Below, in pieces: positions 10,131 to 22,332 of a stretch of DNA of 64,000 nt. Location of the stretch: NCBI GenBank assembly GCA_014529385.2, contig CM043962.1:84159621-84223620 (forward strand). Reading direction: 5' to 3'. The notes under the pieces are model-generated. The model searched no databases. It worked only from the letters and a program-made list of their open reading frames with translations, and was not told the origin of the DNA. Source of the DNA: Adiantum capillus-veneris. Lineage: Eukaryota > Streptophyta > Polypodiopsida > Polypodiales > Pteridaceae. The first letter of the stretch is position 1. Every line of letters begins with the position of its first letter. The position numbers and the translations under genes are program-made.

Positions 10131-11640
10131 TTGACGCTGGATACAGATTTGTTCGGGGTCACCATAGATTTTTCCAATTCGACTGAATGTATACAAGCTC
10201 CAGTTTGTAGTCTAAAGGTTAAAAAGGTGGAAGATATGCTAGGTGCAAATTTAACCAAGCAAGAGAAGGAAGGTTATGTGATTCTATGTGCATCCTATCC
10301 CAATTTTTTTGCAACGGAGTATAAAGAATTAAGAGGAGCTAAAGGTGTGGAGCATTGAATCCTCCTCAAAGATGGATACAGGCCAAAAGCACAAAAGCTA
10401 CAAAGGCTGGGAGATATTCAAAAGGAGGCTTTATGGCAAGAGATCAATGAGTTTCTTGATGTAGGTATTATCTATCCAGTGAAAGAGTCTGAGTTGGTTT
10501 CACCTGGTGTCGTTACTCGAAAGAAGAATAGGAAGTGGTGGGTATGCGTAGACTATAAGCCCTTGAATGTTGAAACCAAGGAGAACCACTACCCCTTGCC
10601 ATTTCAAGACGAGATTCTAAACTAGGTTGCAGGACATGAGTGCTATTCTATCATGGATGGCTTTTTGGGGTATTTTCAAATTGTTATTGCTTTGGAGGAT
10701 CAGTTAAAAACCACTTTCATCTCGCCATGGGGTGCTTTGCCTATCGTAGGATGCCTTTTGGACTAGTAAATGCATATGCTACGTTTCAAGAGTGGATGAA
10801 AAAAGTGTTTGAGCCATACTTGGGTAAGTTCATCATAGTTTTTATGGATGATATTGACTATTATAGTTCCTGGGTGGAACACCTGTCCAAGTTGAAGTTG
10901 TGCTTTCAAAGGCTAGATGAGGAAGGAGGGCAGTTGAACCCAATGAAGTGAAAATTGGCACAATTGCGGGCTCAGTTATTGGGCCATGTGGTCTCACAAA
11001 ATGGTATAGAAGTGGATCCAGAGAAAGTGAAGGCTTTGGTTCTAATGGAGCATCCCACCAGTGCGATAGGGTTGGGATCGTTCGTGCATAAGTTAAAGTA
11101 TCTGTCATGTTTCTTTTGGATGTTGTTTCAGTATGTTTACCCACTTCAAAAGAGGGCTCAACAAGTACATGGATTTCAATGGGATGATGAATCTCAAGAA
11201 GAATTCAAAAAAGTGAAGGGTATTGTATGTCAGCTACCTACAGTATGCCCTCCCAACCAAGAGGACGACTTCTATATTTCTATGAAAGTAGGTACGGTGG
11301 CCATTGGAGCAGTATTGTTACAGAAAGTGGGGAGAAGTTTCAAGCTTGTTTACTTCAAAAGTAGGGTAATAAATTGGGGAGAGGCTACCTATATGGAAGC
11401 AAAGAAGTGGGTGATGGCTTTAGTCTTTGCCTGCAAGTAGTTCAAAGTGTATTTGATCGTTCGTAAATTTTATGTGTTGATGGCTAATAATCTTTTACCT
11501 GAAGTGATACTACACTAGAAGCCAGGGAAACGGATCATGAAGTGGGTGATAGAGCTCCAGGATTTTGAGTTTGAGTTCATGGTTGATCACACTAGTCGGC
11601 CTCATCTGGCGGATATCCTAGTCAACAAAGAGGTTGAGTA
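10131..11640 (+). pseudogene. E1 reverse transcriptase and first RNase H
   Basis: After a linker (10,131-10,358), 10,378-10,625 encodes the RT fingers (VVTRKKNRKWWVCVDYKPLN, ENHYPLPFQDEIL), then a stop. 10,640-10,951 carries YRRMPFGLVNAYATFQ and FIIVFMDDIDYY with the MDD catalytic pair, after a frameshift near 10,725. 10,955-11,440 holds the thumb and RNase H start (LGHVVSQNGIEVDPEKV, VGTVAIGAVLLQ, VINWGEATYMEAKKW), interrupted again at 11,438. The RNase H end (LADILVNKEVE) closes the block at about 11,640. Confidence 0.85.
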
Positions 11641-11656
11641 ACCAATTTATCCAAGG

Positions 11657-12160
11657 GTGCTGCTAGAGGAAGATAAAGAGGAACCAAACTTGGTAGGGGC
11701 CTTCACTATGTGGTTTGATGGTGCTTACAGAACGGCAACACAAAAGGTAAGTGGAGGTGTGATCATCCAAGATCCACACGGCACAACAATCTTTTCAAAA
11801 AAGCTTATGATTTGGAGGAGGTTCATACCAGCAATGAGGCGGAGTATCTTACTTTACATTTGGGTCTGAAGGAGTGTATTGTGTTTGGCATATCTAGGTT
11901 GATAATAAAAGATGATATTCTGTTGGTTATCAAGCAACTTTTGGGCTAGTGGTAGGTAAAGAGGGACTCTTTCAAGAATTGTTTTTTTCTTTAAAGGAGT
12001 TGTTGAAGTTTTTTGAAGAAGTGCAGTTCAAACATGTTAGAAGGGAACAAAACCAAGAGACAGATTGATTGGCAAGAAATCGTGTGCAAATTGACATGTC
12101 CAGTTTGTATGTGGCACTAGATACTTATGCAGGTAGAGAGACTTTAAAAGACATTAATGA
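11657..12160 (+). pseudogene. E1 second (additional) RNase H domain
   Basis: FTMWFDGAYRTATQKVSGGV with the first Asp of an RVT_3-type RNase H, then out of frame SNEAEYLTLHLGLKECIVFG with the Glu, LIIKDDILLVIKQL with the next Asp, and HVRREQNQETD near the end. A second RNase H between the RT/RH unit and integrase is known from the plant Tat lineage and supports that placement. Stops and a frameshift near 11,810 inactivate it. Confidence 0.75.
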
Positions 12161-12169
12161 TTTCTTGAG

Positions 12170-13290
12170 CACATGTCAATGTATAGAAGGGTTGTCAAAG
12201 TTACAAAAGAGGAGGATTATTCAGAGAGCTTGAAAGTTCACTCTAGTAGGAGAAGATCTTATTATACACGATCGAGATGGAGTGCTACACCGAGTCCTTT
12301 ACATAGAGGAGATTGGTATGGTATTGGAGCAGTGACATGAGGAGAGAGGAAATCAAGGTAAGGATCAAGTCTTGTTTAGTATTTTAAGAAGCGGGTTTTG
12401 GTCGCCTTCTGTTGTGCGAGATGTGCACTATTGGTGCAAAACGTGCCATCAATGCCAAGTAATGGGTGAAAGAAGATAGATAGCCAAATGGAAAGGGGCT
12501 ATCATAGCACAAGATGCCTTTGAAAAGTGGGGTTTGGATGCTATTGATCCATTTCCCAAATCAGCCAACGAGAAGAAGTATATTGTGGTGGCCATAGACT
12601 ATCTCACTAGGTGGGGTAAAAGAGGTAAATTCTCATATTGTTGCTCAATTTGTTTTTGATTTTGCTATTTTGGAGTGCCTTGGGTGCTCATATCTGATAG
12701 AGAATAATGATTCAAAAGTAAGTTGGTGCGTGCACTAGTGGAAAAGCTGGGTATCCAACACCGATTTTCATCTCTGTACCATCCACAGTGCAATGGTTTG
12801 GTGGAAAGTGCCAATGGATAGATAGTTAGGATGCTTACTAAGTACATCTACAAGCAGGTTGAAGAGTGGGAGTCTAACCTTCACAAATGTTTGTGGGATT
12901 ACAGGACTTCTTACAAAGTGACTAACTTTACTCCTTATGAGTTGGTCTATGGCAAGGAAGCAGTGTTACCCGTGCATGTGCAGTTAGGAGTGCTCCAAGG
13001 TTTGTGGCGGATTGATAAAGCTCATCGACATGTTTTGCAGGATAAGATTGCAAGTCTTGAAACTTTGAAGATGGACCATGAACCAGCATCAAATTTCAAT
13101 GTGAAGCAATGGGAGAGAAGAGTGGAGAAGTTCAACCAATGTTTGCCAAAAAATCTGATTGAGAAGGGTGATCTGGTGATGAAGTATGAGAGCTATCTCG
13201 ACTTCATTTTTCAGAAGAGATGTGGACAGGGCATTATAAGTTCCACCAATATTTTCCCAATGGTACCTATTCATCGATGAGGATGGATGG
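12170..13290 (+). pseudogene. E1 integrase
   Basis: Pieces in changing frames show the HHCC zinc domain (HEERGNQG... CKTCHQCQ, about 12,330-12,465), the first catalytic Asp (WGLDAIDPF, about 12,530), the second (VLISDRE, about 12,690) and the Glu region (PQCNGLVESANG, about 12,790). The open frame 12,831-13,280 is the C-terminal part (HKCLWDYRTSYKV, YGKEAVLPVHVQLG). At least six stops occur before 12,830. Confidence 0.85.
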
Positions 13291-13459
13291 TGGTCGCTTT
13301 CTCAGGAACAGGGTGAATGGTATGCATCTCAAGGTTTATTTTGAAAGGGGGTTGGGCAACCAACCTAAGCAGGCTTCTAATACGTTAAGGAATAAAAGTA
13401 TGTACATACAATTGAGTTTTTTTGGGTTTTCTCGTAGTGTGCTCAATGTTTGCAATTTG

Positions 13460-13537
13460 TAGTGGAATAACAGTCTCTTATGGTTGAACATAAGAGACTG
13501 TTATAGTGGAATAACAGTCTCTTATGGTTGAACATAA
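13460..13537. repeat. Perfect 15-bp hairpin plus partial tandem copy before the E1 PPT
   Basis: TAACAGTCTCTTATG (13,468-13,482), loop GTTGAA, CATAAGAGACTGTTA (13,489-13,503) form a perfect stem. The left arm with its flank (TAGTGGAATAACAGTCTC and on) is repeated 44 bases downstream at 13,504-13,537. Confidence 0.9.
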
Positions 13538-13545
13538 ATGTTCAA

Positions 13546-13560
13546 CTAGGGGGTGGGCAA
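13546..13560 (+). promoter_or_regulatory. E1 polypurine tract
   Basis: CTAGGGGGTGGGCAA lies just before TG at 13,561. E3 has the closely similar CTAGGGGATGGGCAA before its own LTR-like region. The tract primes plus-strand DNA synthesis. Confidence 0.65.
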
Positions 13561-15692
13561 TGATGGTGCAGCCAAAGTTGGTCGACCATAGAAGATGGCA
13601 TGGGAAAACATGTGCAGGCTAGCAAAAGCAGGGCAAAGAACCAGAACAGCTACAAAGTTCTTGGGCAAACAAGTAGCAGTGGTATCTATGGCTGATGTGG
13701 TTTATAGGCCAAGAAGGGCTCCAAAAGGGGCTAATTTGGGAGGCAGATGAAAGACGTTCAAGGAGAAGTCTCTTTGCCTTGAAATGTAGAGCTTGTGTAG
13801 TTGAAGGAACAAGTCCAGACGGCTCAAATAGAGCTACAAATCTCAAGATATTTGAGTTTGAACGTGAAGTGCATTGCAAATCCCCAATGGGTAGGGAAAC
13901 TGGGTACAGGTGGCCCAAGTGGATGTTAATGTATAGATGTGTAGTGCTCAAGTTATGCAGAATACCCATCTTTTTGGACTGCAGATCGGATCTATGGATT
14001 GAAGGTTATGGCCATTTGAAATTTTTTTGAGGGCCAGTTATGGGCCGGGTTGACCACACGGAGAGTCATGCCATCTGGCATTTTTTTGGGCCTCAACAAA
14101 GTTTGAGAATGTGTTACATGACCTATGAAGTCCGTAGAAGTCGATCTCTTGTCAATTAGATTCTTGGTTAGCAAGATACGACTACAAGGAGCCAGCATCA
14201 ATTGTAGACAATGCGACATCAAATAATTTTCGTGTTATTTTGCGGCCTCGGTTTGAGAGCTATGCGGAAGGCTAAAGGGGGTCGGAGTCGACAAAGTGGG
14301 ATTTTGACTAGTATTTATAGCCGGGCAATTGGAGCCTCACGTATGAAATGGTGGGGGAAATGAAGTGGCATTAAAAAATTTGTATTTTCCTATGCTAATG
14401 GGGGTTTTTTCAACCCATGCCAGGGGGGGGCACCCCATATGCTACCACGTAATGTAAAAATAAACCCACATGTACGGCTGGCAACCAAGTTGAAGGCCTT
14501 TATATGATGGGCCGTGGTCCTTATGGGGTGTGAAGCAAGGAAAGAAGTTCTCCCCCTATGTGTTTATGGTGGTGAGGCATGGCGGTTCTGCAAGCGCTCA
14601 CACAGCCGAGCGTCGGTGGCTGTTTTGGAAGGTGAAGGCGACGCGTTGGCCTGTGGAGGCGCTGCCGGGACCATTGATGATGTGGCAAGCGGTAGTGACT
14701 ATTCTTGCACCCTCAAGGCCCCCCCTTCTTTTGAAGCAAAGACAAATAACCCCCTCCCCTCCCCCACCCCCCCACACACACACACTAGTGATATCACTAG
14801 TGCTAGGGGCTTGGGGGTAAGGGGTGAATCCCATGAGGTGAGAGAGAGAGGGTGGCCGACCAAATAAAATTGGCCAACCAAGTAGGATGGTCCAAGGGAA
14901 CTCCAAATTGTCGGGATAAAGAGGGAGAAGCAAAGGCAATTAAAGTCAGTTCAAAAGGTGGTTCCAAGGGCAATCCAAACCCAAGCCGGACAAGGTAACC
15001 AAGATATCATGTGAAAGAGAGGCAGAGTGGAAAAGAATCTTGGTGGGGTGGCAAGCCCATGCAAAGGTTTTTAAAAAGAATAAAGCAAGTATAAGTGATG
15101 TAAAAAAATATCAAAATGAGCTCAAGTTGAGGTGCACGAACTGGGAAGCTCCCTTTTATTCTTTCTTTTGGCTTAGCCACTCTTATAAAAGGAGATGCAC
15201 ATGAAAATTAAAGGGCTTTTTTGCCAATTGAAGGATTGTTATTGCACCGTGAAGGTTTGTAGACTCTACTCTGGGAGATGTTTTAGATGTAAGCTTGCCA
15301 TTGAAGCTCTGGAGCGGTTGTACTATCCCTGTACTAAATGATACTAAGCCATTGCCCCACTTCCTTGTGTCGCTTCTCCCCATCCCCTTCCTTTTCTCTC
15401 GCTCTTTGTGTACACATTGGTGCTTGCAAAGGTGTGTGCCCACAGTGTATAGTGTGGTGCAAAGAGGGCAGAATTGGGGTGTTGTGTGAGTCGGGAAGGG
15501 TGAGGTGAGCTATTGAGATGCATACAAGCTAAGTAGTCAAGTTGCAAGGCATGAGATTATTGTTTTGTGTGCAAAGGTTGTTCTATTAGTGCAAATTAGC
15601 CTATTTCAAGGTGTAATCTAAGAGGTTAGGGGTGATGTGGATACAGGGAGGCATTGTAATTTTTGTTGGGTGTGTTCCTCATTCCCCCTCTC
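13561..15692 (+). repeat. E1 3' LTR (about 2.1 kb)
   Basis: Begins TGATGGTGCAG directly after the purine tract and ends with the same block as the 5' LTR remnant (TGTTCCTCATTCCCCCTCTC). Only its last 330 bases have a partner in the 5' copy, so the start is inferred from the purine tract and TG. It contains short CA and GA stretches (14,770-14,850). Open frames inside are not supported as genes. Confidence 0.6.
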
Positions 15693-15699
15693 TAGTGCT

Positions 15700-16025
15700 T
15701 TATTTGCAAATATGATAGTTCAATTGAAGGAACCATTGCTTTAAAGGAACTAGAATATTTTGATCAAATTTCAAACAAGATACCAGACTGGAGATAGAAA
15801 TAGTTGGAAAACCATGTCTTTCAAGAGTGCTTAGTTGCCTGGAAAGGTCTACCTTTTAACGATGCTACTTGGGAGCCATATAATTTTGTCCATAAACATT
15901 TTCCCTCATTAATCATTGACGACAATTATTTATTTGAAGGGGGGGAGTCTAGTAATCAAGACGGTCATAAAATTACAAGATCGACTAAGGCGGTCAAGAT
16001 GTCCAAGAGGGTTGTTGGTTATTGA
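15700..16025 (+). pseudogene. Chromodomain end of a chromovirus pol
   Basis: 15,804-16,025 reads CLVAWKGLPFNDATWEPYNF and later FPSLIIDD and FEGGESS. The first is the second half of a chromodomain (the V-x-W-K-G-L-P...ATWE core) and the rest is the usual C-terminus of chromovirus integrases, which targets the element to heterochromatin marks. A stop at about 15,796 separates it from upstream coding traces. It begins immediately after the E1 3' LTR, so E1 may have inserted into or beside this older element. Confidence 0.75.
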
Positions 16026-17540
16026 AGGGTTGACCAAGTCGATCAAGAAAGCCCATGATCTAGTGTGAGTGGGCATGGAATATTAATCTGAGTAGAGTAG
16101 CACAGAACAAACGGAATAGCCCCCTCCCGTTCCCGCAAAGTGTTTCCAAGCCGAGCACATCCTCAAAATGGAGATGGGAACAGAACGTTGTTCCCTTCCC
16201 ATGCATAGTTGGAACGACAAATGGAACATGGAATGCAAGTGCCAGAATGCCCAAATTTAAAAAAATGTGACCTGTTTTTTAAAAACATGGTTTTTTGGAG
16301 CAGCTTTTGAACTTTGGGGGTGGGGATGGGGGGGGTCCTTCCCATCCTCTCCTATATAAAGAAGGGTTTTAAACCCTTTGTATCATGCTCTCAACCTCCC
16401 CCTCTCCCTTATGGCTCTCTCTCCCTCTCCCTCAAGGCTTCAAGCATCAAGGCTCAAAGCCTCAAGCTCCATCACTCTCAGGCTTTCAACCTCATCCTCT
16501 CCCTCTCTGTCAAGCTCTCTCTACCATTCCCTCAGTGTCATGTGCACGTGAACAAGCTATAACTCCTATTTCTAGGATTAATTGGACACATGGCAATAGG
16601 AGAGCAACCTCTAGGCCACACACACTCTCCAAAAGCCTCATCCACGAGGGGCAACCCATTTTGAGAGGGGGATGATTTTTGGCTTCATACGTGACTACAG
16701 TGTGTGTGTGTGAGTAGTGGGTGCAAGTGATCACAGCTTTAATGGAAGTTTTCCTTCTCCCTTGTCTCATGTAGTGCAATGATTTTCTATTGCACATCTC
16801 TCTCTCCCTTTTGCACGTATGGTAAGTCGGGCTTCTCAATTGACCATGTACAATTATGGGGGTTTTATGCATGTTTGCCAAGGCAAGAGCCCTCTATATG
16901 AGGAACCAAATTGGCTAATTGCTAATCCTACACAGATACACACAATTCCATCGTGAAGGAAAAATTGAGTTTTCTCGTGTGAAGACTTGTCCATTTCAAA
17001 GGGGAACTGTTCCATTGCGTGCGGTAGCAGAAGAGACACGCATAGATGTGTTTGCTCCACCCAAAACAATCCAAAACAAAAAATTACCTCTTGTTGTGTT
17101 TTTTTGTAGGTGTAGGGTTTCGTACCTAAACTGCACGACATCCCCAAGGGAGCCTCAAGAAAGCCTTGAGATGCTTAAATATAACTTTGGACACGTGAGA
17201 GTGAAAAAATAGGAAATTATAGCACGTTGAAATTGACTTGCAACTCACTAGAAAGCTTCCAAATTGAATGGGGAAGTGTACTTGAGGTGTACTTTTGACC
17301 AACAAAGGTTTTTGCGCCATTATGCTGCCAAAATTGGGTCAAAAACCCGCAATTATAGCCATGGATAAGTTTGGACTGCTGCTTCGGCTATCACTTCTAT
17401 AATTAAGAATCATCTGTGTACTTGATTTTTTCATGTGATGTCTCAAAATAATTGTCATTCAAATTTGTATGTGCTACATAAAGAAAGGTCAACATTCTTG
17501 GAGAGTTTAATGACTATTTTTCTGATTCACTACCATTTCA
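16026..17540 (+). other. Non-coding, possible chromovirus LTR with TATA box
   Basis: This follows a chromovirus C-terminus, so a 3' LTR is expected. CCTATATAAAGAAGG at about 16,350-16,364 is a good TATA box. Downstream is CT-rich DNA (16,395-16,520). No second LTR copy is in the window, so the boundaries are not defined. No gene is supported. Confidence 0.35.
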
Positions 17541-19850
17541 GTTGCCGTTGAGAGGCCTAAGGATCATGCGATAGATTTGGTGCCAGGTTGTAGCCCACCA
17601 AATAGGCCTCCCTCTACAATTAGTGCGGCTCAACATAAAGATATTATAGGCCAAGTAGAGGAGCTATTAAAAAAAAGCCGATTCAACCTAGTTCTTCTCC
17701 CTTTTGCTCCCCAGTGATTCTAGTGCAAAAGAACGATGGCTCTTGGCGCATGTGTATTGATTATCATGTGTTGCATAAGAATACCATCAAGAACAGGTTT
17801 CCTATTCCAAGGATTGATGATATTCTTGACCGACTAGAGGGTGCTGCAATTTTCAACAAGATAGACCTTAAGAGTGGGTACCATCAAATTTGTATAGGCC
17901 AGAGGATGTGCACAAGACTATATTTAGGATGACATTTAGTCTGTATGAGTTCTTAGTGATGTCGTTCAGTCTTACAAATGATCTTGCTACGTTCAATAGG
18001 ATGATGAATCAAATCTTTTGCCCACATCAAAAGTTTGTTGGCACATTCTTTGATGACATGATAGTCTACCCAAAGAATGAAGAGGATCATATGCATCACT
18101 TGACCATTGTCTTTGATGAGATACACAGTCACAGGTTGCTTGTTAATCCTAAGAAAGTGAAGTTCTTCTTAGAAGAGATTCACTTTCTTGGCCACATAGT
18201 GTCAAAGGAAGGTGTCTAAATGGATCTTGCCAAGGTTGAAGCAATTAGGACATGGCCAAATTTGAAGACTGTGCAATGACGTTTGTAGCTTCTTGGACTT
18301 ATGATCTTACTAGAAAAGGTTTAATAGGAACTTTGCCAAGATTGATTCACCCCTTCATGATTTGGAAAAGAAAGAGGTCACGTTCAAGTGGACACAAGAA
18401 GAGATTTCAGCTTTTACTGTCTTAAAGGAAAAGATGACTTCAGATCTAGTAATTGTCTTACCAGACCTCAGGAAGTCATTTGTGGTCCAATGTGTTGCAT
18501 GTGGAAATAGTATTGGGGTACTATTAATGAAAGATGGTCAAGTAGTAGCTTATGAGAGCAAAATCTTGCAAGGGCCAAAAAAGACTATGAAATCTATGAG
18601 AAAGAGCTATTAGCCGTGATCCATGTGCTTTCTAGTTGGAAGCTACTTGTTAGGTGTTGATTTTGTTGTCCAGACAGATCATTAGACCTTGCAATACTTC
18701 TTGATGCAGTTAAAGTTATCCAAAAAGCACATGAAAACATTCTCTCTATGTTCCCCTTCCAAATTCTGCATGTGGAAGGCAAGAAGAGTTTTGTGGCTGA
18801 TGCGTTATCAAGAAAGCCACAAACTTCAGCTGTGCCAATTCCTTATCATCATGAGCTTGATGACATGAACAATATGCTATTGATAAAGATTTCAATTGCA
18901 AGGATCTTTGAATAGTTGCAAGATGGGCAATGCCATGAGCACTACCTCCTCAAGGACGGTTTTATGGTGATGCATGGAAAACTATGTGTCACTAGGCCAT
19001 TGCGACATAAAGTTATGGTAGAAATCCATGTTCCACTGTATGTTGGGCATCATGGTATAGATGCGACAGTGAAAGCGGTTGAGACATTCTTTTATTGACC
19101 TACTTTGAGTAGAGATGTGAATACCTTTGTGCAAACACATGGGAAAGCATTGCTAGGATTTTATCTTTGATCTTCCAAGAACGTCAATAGGGAAGGATGG
19201 TAAATGGACCATTATTTGTAGAATCAACACGTAGGCCCATTTTATTCTTGTCAAGAAAAAGATAAAATTTAACCAGATGGCACAATTGTTTTACAATTTT
19301 TTCAAGTTCCATGGTATGCCACAATCTGTAAGTTTTCATCCACATTTCAACCACAAACTGATGGGCAGTCAAAAGAGGCTAATTCTACTGTCATAAATTT
19401 GTTGAAATGCTATGTGTCAGATAATAAGGGAAAGTGGGAACAATATCTACCATGCTTGAGTATGCGTACAACAATACGGTGCATTCATCAACATGCAATG
19501 CACCTTTTGAGATTGTTGAGGGTGGTAGAAAGGTTCCTCCTATTTTTCACACAAAGAAAAGAAGTTCCAAAGCAGATTGATATGTTGAAAACATGGACAA
19601 AATGTATAAGAAGATCAAGCTTGCCTTGGAGAAGAATCCAAGAAAGCAGATAAGGGGTGCTGATCATCACCGCCTGAATGTTGTTTTCACCTGGTGATTG
19701 GGTACTTTTACGATTTAAAAAGGTAATGCTAAAGAAGATAAAGAGCAAGGACAGGTTGTTGCTGAAGCTCAGCATTTGCGCATAGTCTTTCTTCTCGGGC
19801 CAAGAATATTACGAGAGATCCTGGAATGTACTTTGCTTGTTGTAATTCCG
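17541..19850 (+). pseudogene. E2: decayed chromovirus-type pol (RT, RNase H, integrase)
   Basis: The order is KDHAIDLVPG (17,556), RT fingers [20 protein letters not shown] (17,750), [13 protein letters not shown], a frameshift, then FFDDMIVYPK with the FDD box (18,050), LGHIVSKEGV (18,190), RNase H with VQCVACGNSIGVLL and FVADALSRKP, and integrase pieces GHHGIDATVKAVE (19,050), FQPQTDGQSKEANS (19,365) and CYVSDNKGKWEQYLPC. Frameshifts and stops are frequent, and the integrase CC pair after the HH is gone. Gag, protease and LTRs are not seen next to it. Confidence 0.85.
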
Positions 19851-20004
19851 ATGATTAACTATGAAAACTCATTTGATATGCATGTGTTTGTCCTTATCTA
19901 AAGTTGAGCTCCATTGAAGTTTCTGGGAATTGAGTCAATCAAAAGTTTTGGGTTCTTGCACGTGTGTTCGAAGGGTTTCTCAAAGCATCGTAACTTGGGT
20001 AGCC

Positions 20005-20945
20005 ATGGCTTTCTCTTATCCGGAGTTTCATGGAAGAAGTGATGAAGATGTAGAAGACTTTTTGGAAAAGATGGAGGTTGCATGTATTAGCAACCAGATT
20101 CATGACCCGGCGCAGATGTTACGTCTTCTCCAAATCTGTTTGAAGAGTGATGCACGAGTTTGGTCCAAAGCATTTGAAGAGGAGTTGCGTGTGGCTGATC
20201 CACCCGTAAGGTTGAGTTGGGACAATCTAAGGCATGGATTGGAAGTGGAGTTTGTGAAGACAGAAGATCCTGACAGAGTATGGTAAGAAGTTCAGGGTTT
20301 GGTGCAGAAGGAAGGTGAGTCAGTAGATGCGTACATACGTAAGTTTTCATTGGCATGGGAGCGGATGTGCAAGGCCTTAGCACCACAAGTACCCCCACCA
20401 GGTTCTTGGCTGGTCTCTGGGAGAATATACGTTGGAGAGTGGAGCTAAAGAAGCCTAGGACATATGAAGATGCACTAGAGGTAGCAAGGAACAAAGAGTG
20501 GAAGCTGAGGAAAATGAGCCAATTAGGAGTAGAGTCTTTGCCCATGAGGTCTGAATTTCAGCCTATGGATTCTTCGCAAGGTTGCATGTCAGGGGTTCAT
20601 CATGAACCAGTGGTTTCTGTTACTCCTCAGGTTATGCCAGCAGTGGTCACTACAGCAGTACAAGATGATGGGCTAAGGCAAGACATGAGGCAAGTGGTAG
20701 ATTTAATGAAGAATCTCAGCCTAAACATGCTAGGCCAAGTGGGAAATAATCGAGGTCGAGGGAGGTTTGCAAATAATCCAGGAGGTGAAGAAAGACCCAA
20801 GAATGGTTCTGGACAAAGTAATGGTAGGTTCTGGAGGCAGACGCCCACATGTTATAATTGCGAAGAGTTGGACACATCAGCCCGCAATGTGATAAGCCAC
20901 CAAGGATGGCGGGAGACATGTATCCATTGCCAAAATAGGTGCTAA
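20005..20945 (+). pseudogene. E3 gag
   Basis: MAFSYPEFHGRSDEDVEDFL opens a capsid-like domain with LSWDNLRHGLEVEF, characteristic of Retrotrans_gag proteins. A TAA at 20,284 interrupts it, a frameshift near 20,375 moves to the frame with FLAGLWENIRWRV and KPRTYEDALEVA, and a second shift falls inside the knuckle: CYNCEE in one frame, GHISPQC in the next. Gln/Met-rich linkers lie between. With these three repaired the layout would be normal; as read it is broken. Confidence 0.75.
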
Positions 20946-21028
20946 CTAGGGCAAATGATTATGGCATTGAAATTATGGGAGATGAAGTAACCAGTGGATT
21001 AACCCAGGAGGAAAAGTGAAAGACAAAA

Positions 21029-22304
21029 GTGCTAAGTGTAGTCACCTTGGAGAAGGCATCAAAGCTAGAGGATACATTAGTGATGCCTATTGGGAAGAGG
21101 ACCACAGAGGAAAAGGAAGGAAGAAGTGCCCCAGGTCCTAGTAAGAAGAAGGGAAAGAGCCATGAAGGCGAGGATGTCAAGGCCAAGAGAAAAAGAAGGG
21201 CTTGTCGCAAGTTTCATGTTTCAGATTTTCCACTAGGGGATGGGCAATTAAGCTATGACTTGAAGGAGGATCTGACAAGCAGGAAGGCAGATGTTACTTT
21301 TGGGCAGCTCATAGAGATGGTGCCTAAGCTAAAGCGATAGTGGAAGAGGATGGTTAACCCAATGGAGAAAGAGCCAGAGAGTGGTTCAGTGAAGGTGTTG
21401 GCAATGGATGAGCTACCAGACATTTGCCCAATAGTAGATGTGTGGCACAAAAGAAAAAATCTGGGACAAGGTTATGTGGATAGTGGAGCCCAAATATGTG
21501 TCATAACACACTCATGCGTTGAGAAGATGGGTCTCACAGTGACTGGGGTGTCAAGCTTTCGGATCAAATTGGCAAACCATCAAAAAGTAAAATGTTTGGG
21601 TGTTGTAAAGAGTTTAGAAGTGGAGGCATATGATGCAAAGTCAGTGGTTGATTTTCATGTGATGCCAGCAGGGTTGGGAGCATATCCTATTATACTTGGC
21701 AGACCCTGGTTACGTGCAGTGGGAGCTGTTCAAGATTGGAGACGTGGTACGATTAGCCTCTATGGAAAGACAGGTGCCAAGAAGATTTATAATATGGACA
21801 CAAGGAAAATATTGGAGGAGCTTTATGAAGATGAAGATGAGTCTAGTGATGAAGACTATTCCACAGTGATGAGGACAGTGATAGTACTACCAGCAGTGAT
21901 GAGGATGCTGATGTTGCATTTCTTTTGATGGGGACAAAGAAATCAAGGAGTCTGGTTTAGTTGCATTTGCAAATGGGGTTGAAGATGAAAGTGAAGGGCC
22001 TTATGAAGTGATTGAAGGGTTGATGCAAACCAAGGTTGAATTGTCAAAGAAGCAAGAATTGATGACACATATGATCAGTGGAGACCTCTCAGCTATGGAG
22101 AAAGAGATATATTTGCACATGCCGGTCTATGCCAAAGTAATTGATGGTTTTCTTGATGCAAGGTTGATATATGGAATCTCTACAGGTTTTCCTTGGGAAT
22201 CAGGTGGAAGCTTGATTAAGCTTTTGATGCAAGGAATGCCAAGTGTTTTTGTGTGGGATCCAGTTGGAATGAGCATCTCTTTTTGCTCTGCTGATCACGA
22301 ATGA
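21029..22304 (+). pseudogene. E3 protease and C-terminal tail
   Basis: 21,029-21,340 is a Lys/Glu-rich linker ending in LIEMVPKLKR and a TAG. 21,350-21,928 holds VDSGAQICVITHS (DSG active site), HQKVKCLGVV and YPIILGRPWL, the full fold of a gypsy protease, then an acidic tail. After a frameshift, 22,008-22,304 encodes a 98-residue tail (VELSKKQELMTHMISGDLSA, RLIYGISTGF) I do not recognise and that is absent from E1. It ends nine bases before the purine tract. Confidence 0.75.
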
Positions 22305-22312
22305 TCTAGCAG

Positions 22313-22328
22313 GCTAGGGGATGGGCAA
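22313..22328 (+). promoter_or_regulatory. E3 polypurine tract
   Basis: GCTAGGGGATGGGCAA, nearly the same as the E1 tract. TG of the presumed LTR follows at 22,333. Confidence 0.6.
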
Positions 22329-22332
22329 ATTA

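Larger units (their letters stand above)
7767..15692 (+). mobile_element. E1: degenerate Ty3/gypsy retrotransposon, Tat-like (two RNase H domains)
   Basis: Direct repeats of about 330-340 bases at 7,767-8,112 and 15,363-15,692 mark LTR ends. Between them, on the plus strand, come gag, a zinc knuckle, aspartic protease, RT, RNase H, a second RNase H and integrase, then a purine tract and the 3' LTR. The order PR-RT-RH-RH-IN with an extra RNase H before integrase is characteristic of the plant Tat lineage. Many stops and frameshifts make it inactive. Its left LTR is truncated while the right LTR appears about 2.1 kb long. Confidence 0.85.

Noticed and set aside
14514-14939. Overlapping frames inside the E1 3' LTR
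   Set aside because: Located in LTR sequence, all three phases open on GC-rich DNA, no recognisable domain.
16350-16675. A host gene starting after the TATA box at 16,352
   Set aside because: Frames downstream are short and overlapping in CT-rich DNA; an LTR promoter fits the context better.
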